Shown here piece by piece: positions 20,390 to 31,597 of a stretch of DNA of 64,000 bases. The notes under the pieces are model-generated. The model was not told the origin of the DNA. It searched no databases and saw only the letters and a list, made by a program, of their open reading frames with translations. Made by a program: the position numbers and the translations under genes. Within the stretch, counting starts at the first letter, position 1; each line of letters opens with the position of its first letter. The stretch is from assembly GCA_004835665.1 (NCBI GenBank), contig RBKR01000023.1:496001-560000 (forward strand), in the 5' to 3' direction. This DNA is from Phoma sp. XZ068. Its lineage: Eukaryota > Ascomycota > Dothideomycetes > Pleosporales > Didymellaceae.

Positions 20390-22538
20390 GCAGCAGCAAC
20401 AGCAACAACAACAGCAGCAACAGCAACAACAACCCCCGCAGCAGGCACTCAACCGTCCTCAGCCGGCCCAGGCTGCTCAGTCTGCACAACAGCCAAAACC
20501 TGCCGCTAGACCACAGCAAATGACGCAGCCCGCGCCCAACGCAACGAAGAGTCTGAAGCGACCCAACGAAGATTCTGCTGAAGTCAGTGCAGACCAAGCT
20601 GGCAATGCGGTGCCGCAAGCGCCAATGGTACCCCAGCGAGCGCTCAGCCTTACACAGGAGCAGATGTCTAAGCTCACACCTGCGCAGCAAGCTCAAGTCA
20701 AGGCACAGCTACTCAAAGCTCAAGATGCCTCAAACGCTGCCGGTGGCAAGGCGCCACAACCCCGTGCGGTGCCTACTGCGGATGACCTTCGTGCTCGCAT
20801 GAGTGATCCAGTAAGGATCAGCAAGCTAAATTCTATGATGGCGGAGGTGGAAAGAACGTTACCTCCTGGGCAACCGTCACAGATCCCACCACAAGTGCGT
20901 TCTTCTCTCCAGGCGTCTCTGCAAAAGCAGCTCTCGACGCTCAAGAAGGTCGATGGCGCAATACGCGCCTTCTACGCGTCGTTTGATGTCGACAGTGGCT
21001 CAGAGGCCGTTATACGACAGATTATGACGGCACGGTGCCTGCTGTTCCGAGAGATGAACCTCGAGAATGGTATGCTCAACGACCAGGTCACGCTGCCGAC
21101 AGAAGGTTTCAAGACCCACCTTCGTACTATTCTCAACTTCGTCACCAAGATCGGATCGAGGATGTCACAGACTCAGCAGAATCAGAACGCCAATGCCCAA
21201 GCGGGTCCACAGCAGCCGCAACCTGGCCCAGATTCCTCGCTCGTCACACCTCCAGCTCAGCTGAACGCTGCTAATCTCAAGCAACATACCGAATCCCAAC
21301 AGCGAGGTTCGAAGGCGCCCCAGGCTCCTACGACCGATCGGCCACCGTTCCCTCTTGGTGGGGCGCAATCCCCAAGCGGGGCTCCCAAGTACTTCGACGA
21401 AGCCCCAAGAGTCACAAATCTCGTCCTACCAGACAAGAAGCGTCCGCGGGTGGATGGTGGCAGTGCGACGTCAACCCCAGGACCCCGGCCCTCGCCTCGC
21501 ATGGGCACTGGAAAGAGCAATTCACCTGAGCTCAAGCGACAGCCGGCACCCGACAAGCAAATGCCACAGAAGCCGACATTCAAGTGCAAGGAGGCTGCGT
21601 GTGAATACTCTATTCGAGGATTCGACACACAGAATGAGCTCGACGCACATTTCAGCATTGCCCACGCCGTGCACGACAATCCTCTTCAGTTTGCGCTCGA
21701 GTCCATGGCGGGCTACCTCGAGGTGGACCCAAAGACTGGTGAGCCCAAGGTCGACGCCACCGCTGCGAAACCCACTGCGAAGCCTGCCGCTCCCGCAACC
21801 TCAGCTCCGCGTGCTCCAGCGCAGGCGATCAAGACCGAACAGGGCCCTGGCACTGTGCAAAACGCCTCGACTCCTGTGGGAGGACTTGCGGCTACCCCGA
21901 TGGTACGCATACCGACACAGACTGGTATCAAGAACTCGCCATCAGCCAACTTGCTCAAGACACCGCAGGCGATGGCGAAGGTGACGACACCCAACACTGG
22001 CCCTCAGGCAAAGCCTACGCCTACCAGCGCTGCCAAGTCAACTGTAAAGGAGCCTGCTGCTGTCGTTGTAGCCGAGCCACAGAAGCAACAGGATCTACAG
22101 CCTATGATTCCCACGTCGCTGCTTGACTTTTCGTACGAGGAAACGTTTGCCACGCTCGACGCCAACGGCCCATTCACCGTGCTTGACCTCAAGGACGTGG
22201 ACAACACGTGGGCCACGCGCTCACGACCCAGCTCTCCAACAGAGACGCCAGACTCGTCGTCCAAGGACACGCCCTCCACACGACAGTCTGACATTTCGGA
22301 GAACGACAACCTCCAGATTGTGCTCGACATGGACATGCCCGATGCTTGGATGATGGGCATGAATGGCGATGCACTCCCACTGGACATGCAGCTCTCTGAT
22401 GATCTGCAGACGCTTGGCGTCTCGCTCCCTCCCATGGACAGCGAGGACATGATGCTGTTCCCCTCGCTGATGGACTTTGAGGCCATGGAGAAGCAGATGG
22501 ATGGCAGCCTTGCTGGGCTCGAAGCTGGCATCTACTGA
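17751..22538 (+). CDS. MED15: Mediator tail subunit Med15 (Gal11-like), glutamine-rich coactivator
   Basis: One uninterrupted exon encodes 1595 aa. Med15 is the Mediator tail subunit contacted by gene-specific activators in the nucleus. Residues about 38-110 (IPQGWQQSTSPEERSQLA, then LSFENQVFVQAQS) fit the fungal KIX-type activator-binding domain. Long Gln/Met/Pro/Asn-rich stretches follow, with a 14-Gln run and a pure 59-Gln run (residues 836-894). A second helical block (residues about 225-285, FISQLAKKLMESCGPEV) and a region after the poly-Q (LTPAQQAQVKAQL, MAEVERTLPPG) look folded. Near residues 1277-1306 there is a C2H2-like finger (FKCKEAACEYSIRGF with HFSIAH). The acidic C-terminus ends in methionine-rich repeats. 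The Med15 identity is inferred from the KIX region and architecture; a related Gln-rich coactivator remains possible. Confidence 0.8.
19902..19943 (+). repeat. (CAR)14 trinucleotide run
   Basis: Forty-two bases of mixed CAG/CAA encode 14 consecutive Gln in the Med15-like protein. Confidence 0.95.
20256..20432 (+). repeat. (CAR)59 trinucleotide run encoding poly-Gln
   Basis: An uninterrupted 177-base run of CAG and CAA codons encodes 59 Gln. CAA and CAG are intermixed, which usually limits slippage compared with pure CAG. Shorter Gln runs flank it at about 20190-20247. Antisense frames give poly-Leu, poly-Cys and poly-Ala ORFs that are artefacts of this repeat. Confidence 0.97.
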
Positions 22539-23398
22539 TCAGACATTACTGATCAAGAATCTGCTGATCTATATTTGTGTTTTCGGATTCGAGTTGCTGT
22601 TCATTTCTGTTCTATTGTACCATCACTTTTCACCATTCTGCATGTTTTTGCTTTTCAACATTTGTGTCACTTGTCTACTTGCACGGCGCTTCTGGTATGA
22701 AGGCCTGGGGTTCCGGCGTGAATTTGCAATGGGAAATGCTAGTTATGTGCCCAACGTACGGGGTTGGAGTCGACTTTTTTGTTGTCTTTGCCCTGCTGTG
22801 GATACTTATACCCCTATTTACTGCTTTTCGTCTTGTCATTGTCAGTCATTTGTTGGATCAGTTGCATACATATACTCAATGAAGTCATGCACATCACAGT
22901 GTTTACGCTCCTGTGATGTATTGTGAAGTCAGATTACCAAGTCTGCAGTTTTCACTGCACCAAATTGGTAGTCGAGTCCAGATCGCAGTCTTGAATGCCC
23001 AGACCAAACCCATACCCAGTCAGAGGTACCCTCAATCTTTCTCAGACTCCCGTCCCAGCTCCACGCTCCTGGGTGCGGGTCCAGACCGCCCTGCTGCACC
23101 GCATCCAGACGGAAGCAGGCTGACACGCCCCCGCGAAACATGGCTGATTCCCGGTCTGGGGCGAGCAAGGGATCCGAACAAAGGGTGAGTTCTGGTCGAG
23201 GGGTGGTGAACCACTGTTCGCGCTGGTCCGACGAGGGAAAGGGAAAGGGAAGGTAATGGTGATGGTGATGGTAATATTGATGGGCTGGATATTTCGCGGC
23301 TGTCACGGTCGGTGGAGAGGAAACTCTTCAAACTCTTCAAACTCTGATGTATGTACGTACGTCACGCAGATGTCGGACATGCTGGCAGTCTGTGTATC

Positions 23399-23423
23399 GC
23401 GATGCGATGCGATGCGATGCGAT
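23399..23423. repeat. (GATGC) pentanucleotide microsatellite
   Basis: Four full GATGC units lie at 23401-23420, with partial units on each side. Confidence 0.9.
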
Positions 23424-23880
23424 TACTTGCGTGCATGCATGTGACCATTGCGAAATCATTACAAACAACCCCCGCCTCATCATCATACGAGGGGTCCTGC
23501 ACAGAAAGAAAATTCACAACCACCCACGACATTATGACATCACGCCGTCCTTGTCCCAGCCGCAGCATCCCGGGCAGCACGCGAGCAGCATGCAGGGCGC
23601 TGCTGGACCTGCCGAAGAGGCTTCTAGCGCGGAAGGCTCGTGGAAGCTTTTTTTCGACTCGCTGGTGGAGAGGCTGAGGGAGGTGGCGCGATGGTTTTCT
23701 ATTCTCGGCGAGACGGCTGCATGTGGCCATGTTTCGCGAGGTGCTAATGGGCAGTTGGGAGATGGGGGGTGTTTGGTTGGGGTGATGGATGTTGGGTGCG
23801 TGAGCGGGAGGTGACGATTGTGAGGAATGTGTTCGGCTACGGACGGAAATTTGTGTGTTGGGTCGGATGGAGCGATGGGC

Positions 23881-23915
23881 TGTGCTGTGCTGTGCTGTGC
23901 TGTGCTGTGCTGTGC
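23881..23915. repeat. (TGTGC)7 pentanucleotide microsatellite
   Basis: Seven perfect TGTGC units in 35 bp. Confidence 0.95.
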
Positions 23916-24560
23916 GACGGGCTGCATTCCTCGGTTCTGCGGGTGCGGTGTTCAACCTACGTATTCGAAGTGATGAATCGATGAATTGGTCACGGAGCAG
24001 AGGCCAGACTCGAGCATCCCAAGCTGAGTCGAGACGGCACGCATTGCTTCTTTGTTGGAAGTGGTTGAGGACGGCAGAATTTTTTGCTTTTGGCAAAGTC
24101 CAGCACGACAATGAACGCTGGTTCGCCGACGAGTCGTGGACAATGAATGAACGCGCAGCGGAGTGGTGCCTCCGGCGGGCTCGGCAAAAAGGATCAGTGT
24201 TCGGCGTTGGTGCGAGTACCACCGTTCAGTGCGGACTCGTGACAGTTTGCTCGACGCCCTGACGGCTCGTTGGGGGCCACTAAGCTCGGGAGGCGATCTT
24301 GCGTGTGATGGGTTGGGTTAGGCGGGTGGTGGGTCTGGGGTAGCGGCCTGAGGGAGATCTTTGTGGCACCCACACGAGGCCCACCAGAGGATTCGTTAGG
24401 GAGAGCCTCTCGGTTGGCTTGCCGAACGGGTACAAGGGCAGATGAAAGAAGAACGTGGCGTTTTGTTTTGAGGTCGTGGATCATTGATGGTCACGCAGAG
24501 TTGTGTAGCACCGGATGTTGACACTGTATGTATCTACAACTACTCTGGTTCTACAATTCG

Positions 24561-25034
24561 TCAGGCACTCTTCTGGCCGGACCTTCCAAACCCAATGCCT
24601 AGCAGCATGCAGATGCGCGTCAGTGCAAGGAAATAGACCCAGCCTACATTGCCCCAGTCTATAGCGTTCCAGTTCCACCACTGCAGGAATGCGCGGGAGA
24701 AGCCCAGCGGCAGGACCGAGTAGAGGTGGCCCACGTCAGCGATGAGCAGCACGGTGATGAGGGCCCTCCACACGCGGTACTCGGAGGTGACACGCAGAAT
24801 GAGAGCCTCGGTGAGGCCAAGGCCCAGGTACAGGTTGGCCAACTGAGTCAGCACAATGGATGTTGAGACGGGCACTAGGGCTGGGGCACTGGGGGCATGG
24901 GTGAGAGACAGGTAGGCCGACTGGAAGAAAAAGGCCTCGACGGCGCCGGCGCAGATGGACATGGGCTCGAGGTAGAGAAAGACCAGACGGTAGAATGAGG
25001 GAAGACGAGCGAGGTCGGAGGGCTGTTTGGACAT
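24561..25034 (-). CDS. DUF7704-like four-helix membrane protein, function unknown
   Basis: The product is 157 aa from a single exon. After a short polar start (MSKQPSDLARLP) the sequence FYRLVFLYLEPMSICAGA fits the opening of fungal DUF7704 proteins. Four hydrophobic segments are visible: residues about 14-37, 60-83, 93-112 and 128-148. No catalytic motif is seen, so the function is unknown; membrane location is inferred from the helices. The ATG at 25034 is the only Met in this frame for 400 bp upstream. The open frame above it encodes 6-residue repeats (PNNVSV-like) from an 18-bp tandem repeat, which are probably not translated. Confidence 0.75.
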   Translation of the reverse strand: MSKQPSDLARLPSFYRLVFLYLEPMSICAGAVEAFFFQSAYLSLTHAPSAPALVPVSTSIVLTQLANLYLGLGLTEALILRVTSEYRVWRALITVLLIADVGHLYSVLPLGFSRAFLQWWNWNAIDWGNVGWVYFLALTRICMLLGIGFGRSGQKSA

Positions 25035-25106
25035 GTTGTTTGGGATGGACACGCTGTTTGGGACGGACACGTTGTTTGGAGTGGACGTGTTGTTTGGGAA
25101 GGTTTC
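25035..25106. repeat. 18-bp tandem repeat, 4 units
   Basis: Four 18-bp units of the form GTTGTTTGGGATGGACAC start at 25035, 25053, 25071 and 25089 with a few substitutions. They abut the DUF7704 start codon, so they lie in its leader or promoter. Confidence 0.9.
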
Positions 25107-25907
25107 GAGTGGCGGCGTTGCAGCGGCGCTGAGTGGGCGTACGGAGGGCTGCAGCAGAGCGGTGAGGGCGAGACCAGCTAGCAACGCAGCGCGCAGTGCT
25201 GTAATGCAGACGTGGTGCAGACCACAGGCGGCCGAGCGGGCGTCTGAGATGTGCGGTGCACTAGCACGAGTATCAGATTCACAGGCTGGGTCAGACTGGC
25301 GCCGATGGGCAGTTGGGCCGGAGCAAGTTCGCACCCTCGTCGCAGGCAAAATCAGTCCCGGCTGGGCAGGGCCCGGCGAAGGGCAGTAGCGGCGGCCGGG
25401 GCTGGCGCTGCGAGATTGGCTGGCTGCGGGCGCTGGCCGAGTGCGCGCTCGCTGCCCCAAGCCTTAAAACCATCGGCCATGATCCAACTGTCGTCCCACA
25501 TCCTCGCTCTCTTCGCTTTTTCCGACGACGGCCCTGTCCGCACGCCCGCTCCCTCCCTTTCCTTGCCGTCCACCGCTCCAGGTGCTGCCTCTGCTTCTCT
25601 TCGCGCCCCGCCCCCCCACGGCCGCTGGCTGCTGCACGCTCCCTGACCACTGCTTTGCGCTGCCGCCGTTGTTGTTGTTGCTGCACGCCCACACTCGTTG
25701 GATTCCCGGTCTGCGCCTGCACGCCCACGACTCGCTGCACGTTTCGGCCTCAACCCGCCCTCGCCCCCTGGAATTGGCCTGCCTCACCCAGTGCACACCG
25801 CTGCACCGCTGCCACCAGACGCGCCAATGCATCGCAGTCTGGCCTCCCGTCCGAAGACTTCCTCTGCTGCGACCGACGACCACACCACCACCCCCTTCGA
25901 CCACACC
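25107..25907. promoter_or_regulatory. divergent promoter region, DUF7704 and F-box/WD40 genes
   Basis: About 0.8 kb of GC-rich sequence lies between divergent start codons. Overlapping ORFs on both strands look like noise. An ATG at 25827, in frame with the F-box/WD40 gene, is an alternative start adding 27 residues. Confidence 0.4.
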
Positions 25908-27993
25908 ATGAAGAGGACCGCCTCGCAGACCTTCAGCACGAGCACCTACTACGACTCCGACCGCTATGGCATGGCCCTCGACGCCGTGAACGAGGGCGCC
26001 GACCTCCCGCACGCTGAGAGCGCCCTGTCGCGCGCCCTGGGCAACTTTGCAGGCACCTTCACCCGCCAGAAGAGCCGCCGGAGGCTGTCGTCCTTCTCAT
26101 CCGCCTCCGCTGCCTCGTCACGCCACCGCAGAGGCTCCATCCAGAGCTTCATCGACAGCCTGCCGTCTGCCACGGCCGCCCGCAAGTCCAGCGCCGAGCA
26201 GCAGCGCCTGCCCCTGCCGCACACCGACTCCGGCATCCCCTCGCTGCCCGTCTCCACGCCCTCGCCGACCAGCACCAACAAGGGCTTTTCACTCAAGCGC
26301 TTCAGCTCCATGCGGAGGAGACCAGCCGCCTCCCTTCCTTCAGGAGAGTCGTCCAAGACAACGCAGCAACACACCACCCTCCTCACAGCTCAACTCATGG
26401 GAGGCGCCTCTGCACGCCAGTCGGCCGCCGCCGCCAACGAGAGCCGCCTGAACCAGCTGCGACGCGAGCAGGAGCACACCCACCGCTTCCTCAACGGCCT
26501 CATCTCGTCTGATAAGCCTCAGTTCAGCGACGTCGACTTCAACGACAACGAGAGCGGTGTTGATATGACATGCTCTTCGCCTATCATCAGGACAGACAGT
26601 GCTACCGACAAGAAGATGAGTGAGTACAATTTTTCTTACTCACTGAACAGTACTAATGACCACAGCCGATCCTTTCCAGCGTCTTCCCGCCGAACTCGCT
26701 ACCGCCGTTCTTTCCAACCTCGACGCCACATCTCTCGCTCGCGCAGAACAGGTCTCACGCCACTGGAATGAGCACGCCTCCTCGAGCCACGTCTGGCGCA
26801 ACGTCTTCCTCCGCAAGTACGAGCCCGAAGTGCACGTTTCCCCTGCACCCATCCAGATGGGTGGCTCGGGTGTTGGCAAGCAAGCAAACGGCAAGCCCGC
26901 CCCTGCACAAGACTGGAAGAAGATGTACTCGGCACGAAGCACAATCAACAAGCGGTGGAAGGCCGGTACTCCTGCTGCTGTCTACCTCAACGGCCACACA
27001 GATAGCGTCTACTGCTGCCAGTTTGACGAGAACAAGTGCATTACCGGATCTCGTGACCGAACAATCCGTGTGTGGGACCTGAAGACGTACAAGTGTGTCA
27101 AGGTGTACGGCGGACCAAACCACCGCCCCACCATCAACACACCCCTCCCTATGGAGGAGCGTTCAGAACGCGTCATCAGCCACCCCTCGGTCAACGGCAC
27201 CAAGGCCGGCAACAAGATCTACCACGTCCCTGCCGACTACCACGACGCCTCCATTCTTTGCCTGCAGTACGATCACGAGATCATGGTTACAGGCTCGTCC
27301 GACTACACCTGCATTGTCTGGGACATCACCGGCGAGGAGTATATCCCCATGTACCGCCTCCGCGGTCACGAAGCTGGTGTTTTGGATGTCTGCCTCGACG
27401 ACAAGTACATCATCTCCTGCAGCAAGGATGCGATGATCAAGGTCTGGGACCGCAAGACTGGTGTCTGCATCCGCACACTCAAGGGACATCGCGGCCCCGT
27501 CAACGCTGTCCAGCTCCGCGGTAACCTGCTCGTCTCCGCCAGTGGAGACGGTATGGCCAAGCTGTGGAACCTGGAGACTGGTGCGTCCATCAAGGACTTT
27601 CCGTCTGAGGATAGGGGCCTTGCAGCGGTCGAGTTCTCCGATGATGCCAAATACGTCCTCGCTGGCGGTAACGACCACGTCGTGTACAAGTTCGACGCCA
27701 ACTCGGGCAACCTCGTCCACAGCCGCGTCAAGCACGAAGGCCTCGTCCGCTCGTTGTTCCTGGATGCCTTCAACGGCCGCATAGTATCCGGCTCGTATGA
27801 TCAGAGCATCCAGGTCTCCGATTACGAGACCGGTGCCACCTACGCTGTGTACAAGAACTGGACAACAAGCTGGATCCTCTCCGCGAAGAGCGACTACCGC
27901 CGTGTTGTTGCCACAAGCCAGGACGGACGCACATTGATCCTGGACTTTGGTCACAACGTCCCTGGATCTGAGTTGCTTGTTGGAGACAAGTAA
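25908..27993 (+). CDS. F-box and WD40-repeat protein, SCF ubiquitin-ligase substrate adaptor
   Basis: Exons 25908-26619 and 26666-27993 flank a 46-bp intron; the product is 679 aa. The first 237 residues are Ser/Arg-rich and probably disordered. The F-box (DPFQRLPAELATAVLSNLD through VWRNVFLRKY, residues about 239-290) would bind Skp1. About seven WD40 repeats follow, with clear cores such as CITGSRDRTIRVWDLKTY, VTGSSDYTCIVWDI, ISCSKDAMIKVWDRKTG and VSASGDGMAKLWNLETG; they would form the substrate-binding propeller. The substrate cannot be deduced. The start at 25908 has a good context (CACACCATGAAG). The stop TAA overlaps a GTAAGTG sequence, noted among the rejected items. Confidence 0.92.
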
Positions 27994-28960
27994 GTGAGTT
28001 GCACACTCTTACATCAATCCAACAGCCGCCTCGCCGTCACGCCCTCCACGTAGCGATCGGTGAGGTCAGGAGAACATCCAGCTGGAGCACCTGGCCAAGC
28101 TCAGCCTGGTCCCAAGAAACCCGTCACGGCCGCAGCGACAGTACGGACGCGGCACCCGCCTGATCTCGCGGTGCTGTGAAGATGTTGAAGATGTTGAGGT
28201 ACAGGCCCGCATGGTCTGTTGTAAGAAGAACCAAAAGGGTTGAGAATCATGTTGTTCAGGCGTTATATGCATCAGCGAGCGTTATCATCATCAGCATTGG
28301 CATAGGCAACCGGCTATACCGTCCGGTCTTCTCTCCTTTCTCCTTTGTAATAGCAGCGCATAGATTCGCGAGTTCGTATTGTTCGCAGCGCATCAGGATA
28401 TTGATCGTCCTTCATTTCTTGTTTGTATTGTCAAAGTAAGCTTGGTATAGATTATGGGCTTACACACCCTCCCTAATAACAACAATCAGTATTCATTCAG
28501 GCTTTGTTTATTCTGCTGTGATGAGTCTGACAATGCACGATGGTGGGTTCACCGATGACTTTGATGAACATGACCTAACCCTCCACTAGCACGGCGTTCT
28601 CGCTTCAGGTAATTGCGCCTCCACCATTTCGCTTTCGCACTTCTCAAGCCAAGGGCTAGCGATGCATCAGGTCAGGCGTCCCTTACACCTCTGCCCGGGC
28701 GATCCCAGCACATCCGTCTAATCATTGGTGCAGCCGGGCACATTCAAGCAACTCCCTCACCGACCCGACCTATCAATAGCCATGTAGCTTATCGACCCAC
28801 GTTGTCTTACCTGCTCAGCCTTCCCTTCCCCTCCCATCCGTTCAGCCTTATATAGCCTGACGTTGCCCTACGCGCAATCCAAATAAACAAACCTAGCGCA
28901 ACCTCCCTCTAACAACTCAACTCAACTCAACTCGCATCACGATTCCTCATCACCATCAAA
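27994..28960. other. intergenic region before the LURP-one-like gene
   Basis: No gene is supported. It should contain the F-box/WD40 3' UTR and the next promoter. A TATATAG box lies at 28849-28855, about 105 bp before the next ATG, followed by a repeated CAACTCAACT leader (28912-28933). Confidence 0.45.
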
Positions 28961-29712
28961 ATGGCACAGCTCGCACCCCTCCCCTCCGCCGTAGGCATCT
29001 TCCCGCAATTCATCGCGCGCGGCTCCGAAACCCTCATCCTCAAAGAAAAAGTCCTCTCCCTCACCGGCGACGACTTCCACATCAAGCTCGCGAACGGGAC
29101 GCCGATCCTGCGCGTGCAAGGCAAAGTGATGAGTATTTCAGGGCGGAAGAAGGTGTTTGATGAGGCGGGGGGACATTTGTTTGATATTGTGAAAGAGCAT
29201 TTTCATATCCATAGTACTTTTCGCGTGGACGATGCGCAGGGGGTGAAGGTCATGGAGGTGAAGAGTAGTTTTAAACGTGAGTTACACCTGAAAAAATATC
29301 AAGGGGTGTGCAAAAGAGTAGTGGGCATAGGAGATATAAATGATGGAACTGACGTGTGATAGTGTTGGGGTCAAAAGCAACAGCGACTTTCACAAGTCAA
29401 TCTGGCAAACAAGAAGTCCTCACCATGCGTGGAAACTGGTTCGATACGACTGCTGATATCATGGATGAAACGCAAGGAAGTACGTCCTGAACCTCCCTTT
29501 ACTTTCACCCCCCCCCCCCCCCTGAAAGTGTGTGAATGTTCATGCTAATCATCACAGACGCAGTAGTCGCCCGCATCGACCGCAAACTGCTCTCCGGCAA
29601 GGACATTTTCTTCGGGCAGCAGACGTATGCGGTCACCGTTGCGCCAGGCGTGGATATGGCGTTGATTGCGGCGCTGTGTATTTGTTTGGATGAGAAGAAT
29701 AATGAGGGGTAG
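28961..29712 (+). CDS. LURP-one-related (tubby-like fold) protein
   Basis: Three exons (28961-29276, 29363-29479, 29558-29712) with introns of 86 and 78 bp encode 195 aa. The sequence runs as alternating short beta strands: ETLILKEKVLSLTGDDFHIK, PILRVQGKVMSISGRKKVFD, LFDIVKEHFHIHSTFRVDD, VMEVKSSFKLLGSKATATF, ARIDRK and YAVTVAPGVDMALIAALCICLDE. This is the pattern of LURP-one/DUF567 proteins, a 12-strand barrel around a central helix related to tubby and scramblase domains. Their fungal role is not established. The last residues, rich in Ala/Leu, form the central hydrophobic helix. The second intron contains a poly-C run. Confidence 0.88.
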
Positions 29713-30213
29713 TAGAGTGGTAGTTTTTGCGGTGCTGGCGGTGGTGGGGTGGAAGGGGGTAAGGGCTGTGGGATTAAAAGGGGAGATGAGGAGGGGGTTT
29801 GAAGGGGAGAGTGGGGGAGTATGAGTGATGATTTCGTATGCGAGAGCTGGGGAGGAGATGCTTGGAGGGAGTGAGACAGCGCGAAGAACGGAAGAGATAC
29901 CCGGAATACTAATTAAGTTGATTTTGTAAGCTTGAGCGTGTGGAATGGACGACGTTTATGGTGAGGACATCTTGGTGGGCGGCTATGCGTTTTCTCTACC
30001 CTCACGGCATGTCCGAAGAAAACAAACTTATCCTATCGACTGTCATTCGCGTCGTTGTGTGTGTAAGTCTATAATCATGACTTCATCAGACACCCATATT
30101 GGTTGATCGAAAGACATTACTGACTCAAACGTCCACTGACAAAATTATAGAAAAGCATTGACAATCAATTACAAGCAAGAGCAACAGTTTACAGAGTCGT
30201 ACGCATCAACCTG
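29713..30213. other. convergent intergenic region
   Basis: Between the LURP-one-like gene (+) and the F-box gene (-). The first 150 bp are strongly G-rich on the plus strand, probably 3' UTR. Nothing else is seen. Confidence 0.4.
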
Positions 30214-31597
30214 CTACCACCTCTCTCTCAATATACGCAGCAAGCCCTCCAACGCTTCCTGATCCTCCTGTAAACAATCAGGATACTCAATCTTCTTCTT
30301 CACATCTTCATCTGTCTCTCTCTCCAGCCAAAACGGATCTTCCCAGCAGGACACGCTGTACCTCATACCGCGCTCGGGATCAGCATCTATCCACTCAGCC
30401 GGCCCATTTCCATAGTCAAAGATGGCGTAGCGAGACGAGTCGATGCGTGGAGCCAAAGAGTACCGATCCTCAAACGCCTCATCGTACTTGAACGCTCGGT
30501 CATAATAATCCTGGTCGGTGACGGGCCCGCGTCCCATGGTGAAGTGCTTCAGCTTTGTGAGGCTGGTCCCGAATGCCGGGAGAACAGTGTGCCAGCGCAG
30601 GTCTGGAAAGGACGTGGTTGTTGGCGGTGGGCCACGCGAGGTCCCGGGGAGCCGCGTTTGCCAGTCGTTATTCGACTGACGCCGGGTCATGCGTGAAGCA
30701 TGCAGGATAGGACAGTTGGTGAGGACCAGCTGCTCTAATGTCTTGCCGTGAGATGTGATAAAGTCGATTTGCCAGTCGAATGCGATGGTCCAGTTGCCGA
30801 GAGCTAAGGATTTGAGCTTGGGGAAGTGAAGGTTGTGGAGGGGCCACAGTGGGTATACGCCCCAGAATGTGGTGGCGTGGAGAGTCAGATGTGTGAGTTG
30901 ATGTTGCATCGGGGCAAGCCATGTTGCGTTCAGTCCAACGTTGAAGAGGGCGTGGCGGTAACGTATCTCGATGTCGTTGTCCGGGCAAGAATCCTCACTA
31001 TAGGTGGAGAGTAGGAGATGCAATTTCTTGGGAATGTTGCGGAATTGGGGGGTATCTAAGTATTCCAGCCGGCAAAAATCTTGCAAGTGCTGCATTGTCA
31101 ATGTGTCGATGTCTGCACCAGATAGGAAGGTTTTGAGAGCTAACTTGAGAGCTGCGCAATGCATGTTGTCGCATGCGTAGGCAGAGTTTAGGACGAAATT
31201 CTTGAGGTTTGGCAGGGCAACGCCGTTCCATCTCGCGACAGCTTCTATCCACCACTCTGGTGGGGTATCTATAATGCATCTATCATGGGGGTACTCACCC
31301 TGTTGAGTACTTAGGTGGATCTGGATTGTCAGCTTTCTCAGTTATTATTGAACAGGCTTACATATTCATGCTTACCTTGCGGACATGATGACAAAGTCTA
31401 TCATTTTTTATCAATTTTGTAAACCGCTCTGCGCTTTCCTCTGTGTACTGAAGTGTAGCCACTTCAAACAATGCCTCGGTTGCAATGTCGTTGAGAGTTT
31501 GCGAGGCCAGTCGCATTGACTTCAAAGCTGCCGTGTCAAGATAATTGATGCATTGGCGTTGTATTTCGACGGGTAGAGACGTTAATGTGGTGGACAT
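30214..31597 (-). CDS. F-box protein with unidentified C-terminal region
   Basis: Exons 31597-31376 and 31320-30214 flank a 55-bp intron; the product is 442 aa. The N-terminus, STTLTSLPVEIQRQCINYLDTAALKSMRLASQTLND, is a typical F-box for Skp1 binding. The remainder has Leu-spaced stretches (LTHLTLHATTFW, LKSLALGNWTIAF, LEQLVLTNCPIL, LKHFTMGRG) that look like irregular leucine-rich repeats, common in the large Pezizomycotina F-box families. The substrate is unknown. The frame is open across an internal 30-nt GT-AG stretch, so it is treated as coding. The frame runs upstream of the chosen Met, but 31597 is where the F-box begins. Confidence 0.82.

Larger units (their letters stand above)
22539..24560. 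other. 2-kb intergenic region with simple repeats
   Basis: It holds the MED15 3' UTR and the 3' side of the DUF7704 gene, plus several simple repeats: a 9-bp AACTCTTCA-type repeat (about 23320-23346), GATGC pentamers (23399-23423) and TGTGC pentamers (23881-23915). A 74-codon ORF at 23590-23814 (+) begins with an amphipathic stretch (SWKLFFDSLVERLREVARWF) but has no other support. A 286-codon minus ORF (23362-24222) covers the repeats and looks spurious. Confidence 0.4.

Noticed and set aside
20157..20696. Minus-strand ORFs of poly-Leu, poly-Cys and poly-Ala
   Set aside because: They are frame shadows of the CAG/CAA repeat in the Med15-like gene.
23362..24222. 286-codon minus-strand ORF
   Set aside because: Its length comes from translated TGTGC and GATGC microsatellites (Thr-Ala-Gln-His-Ser and similar repeats); no domain is seen.
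27990..28025. Possible 36-nt intron overlapping the stop of the F-box/WD40 gene (GTAAGTG ... AACAG), extending the C-terminus by about nine residues
   Set aside because: It keeps frame, but 36 nt is shorter than any other protein-gene intron here and there is no good branch site; the WD40 domain is complete without it.
31269..31298. 30-nt GT-AG stretch inside the F-box gene exon
   Set aside because: Too short to splice; it is in frame without a stop, so it is simply coding.
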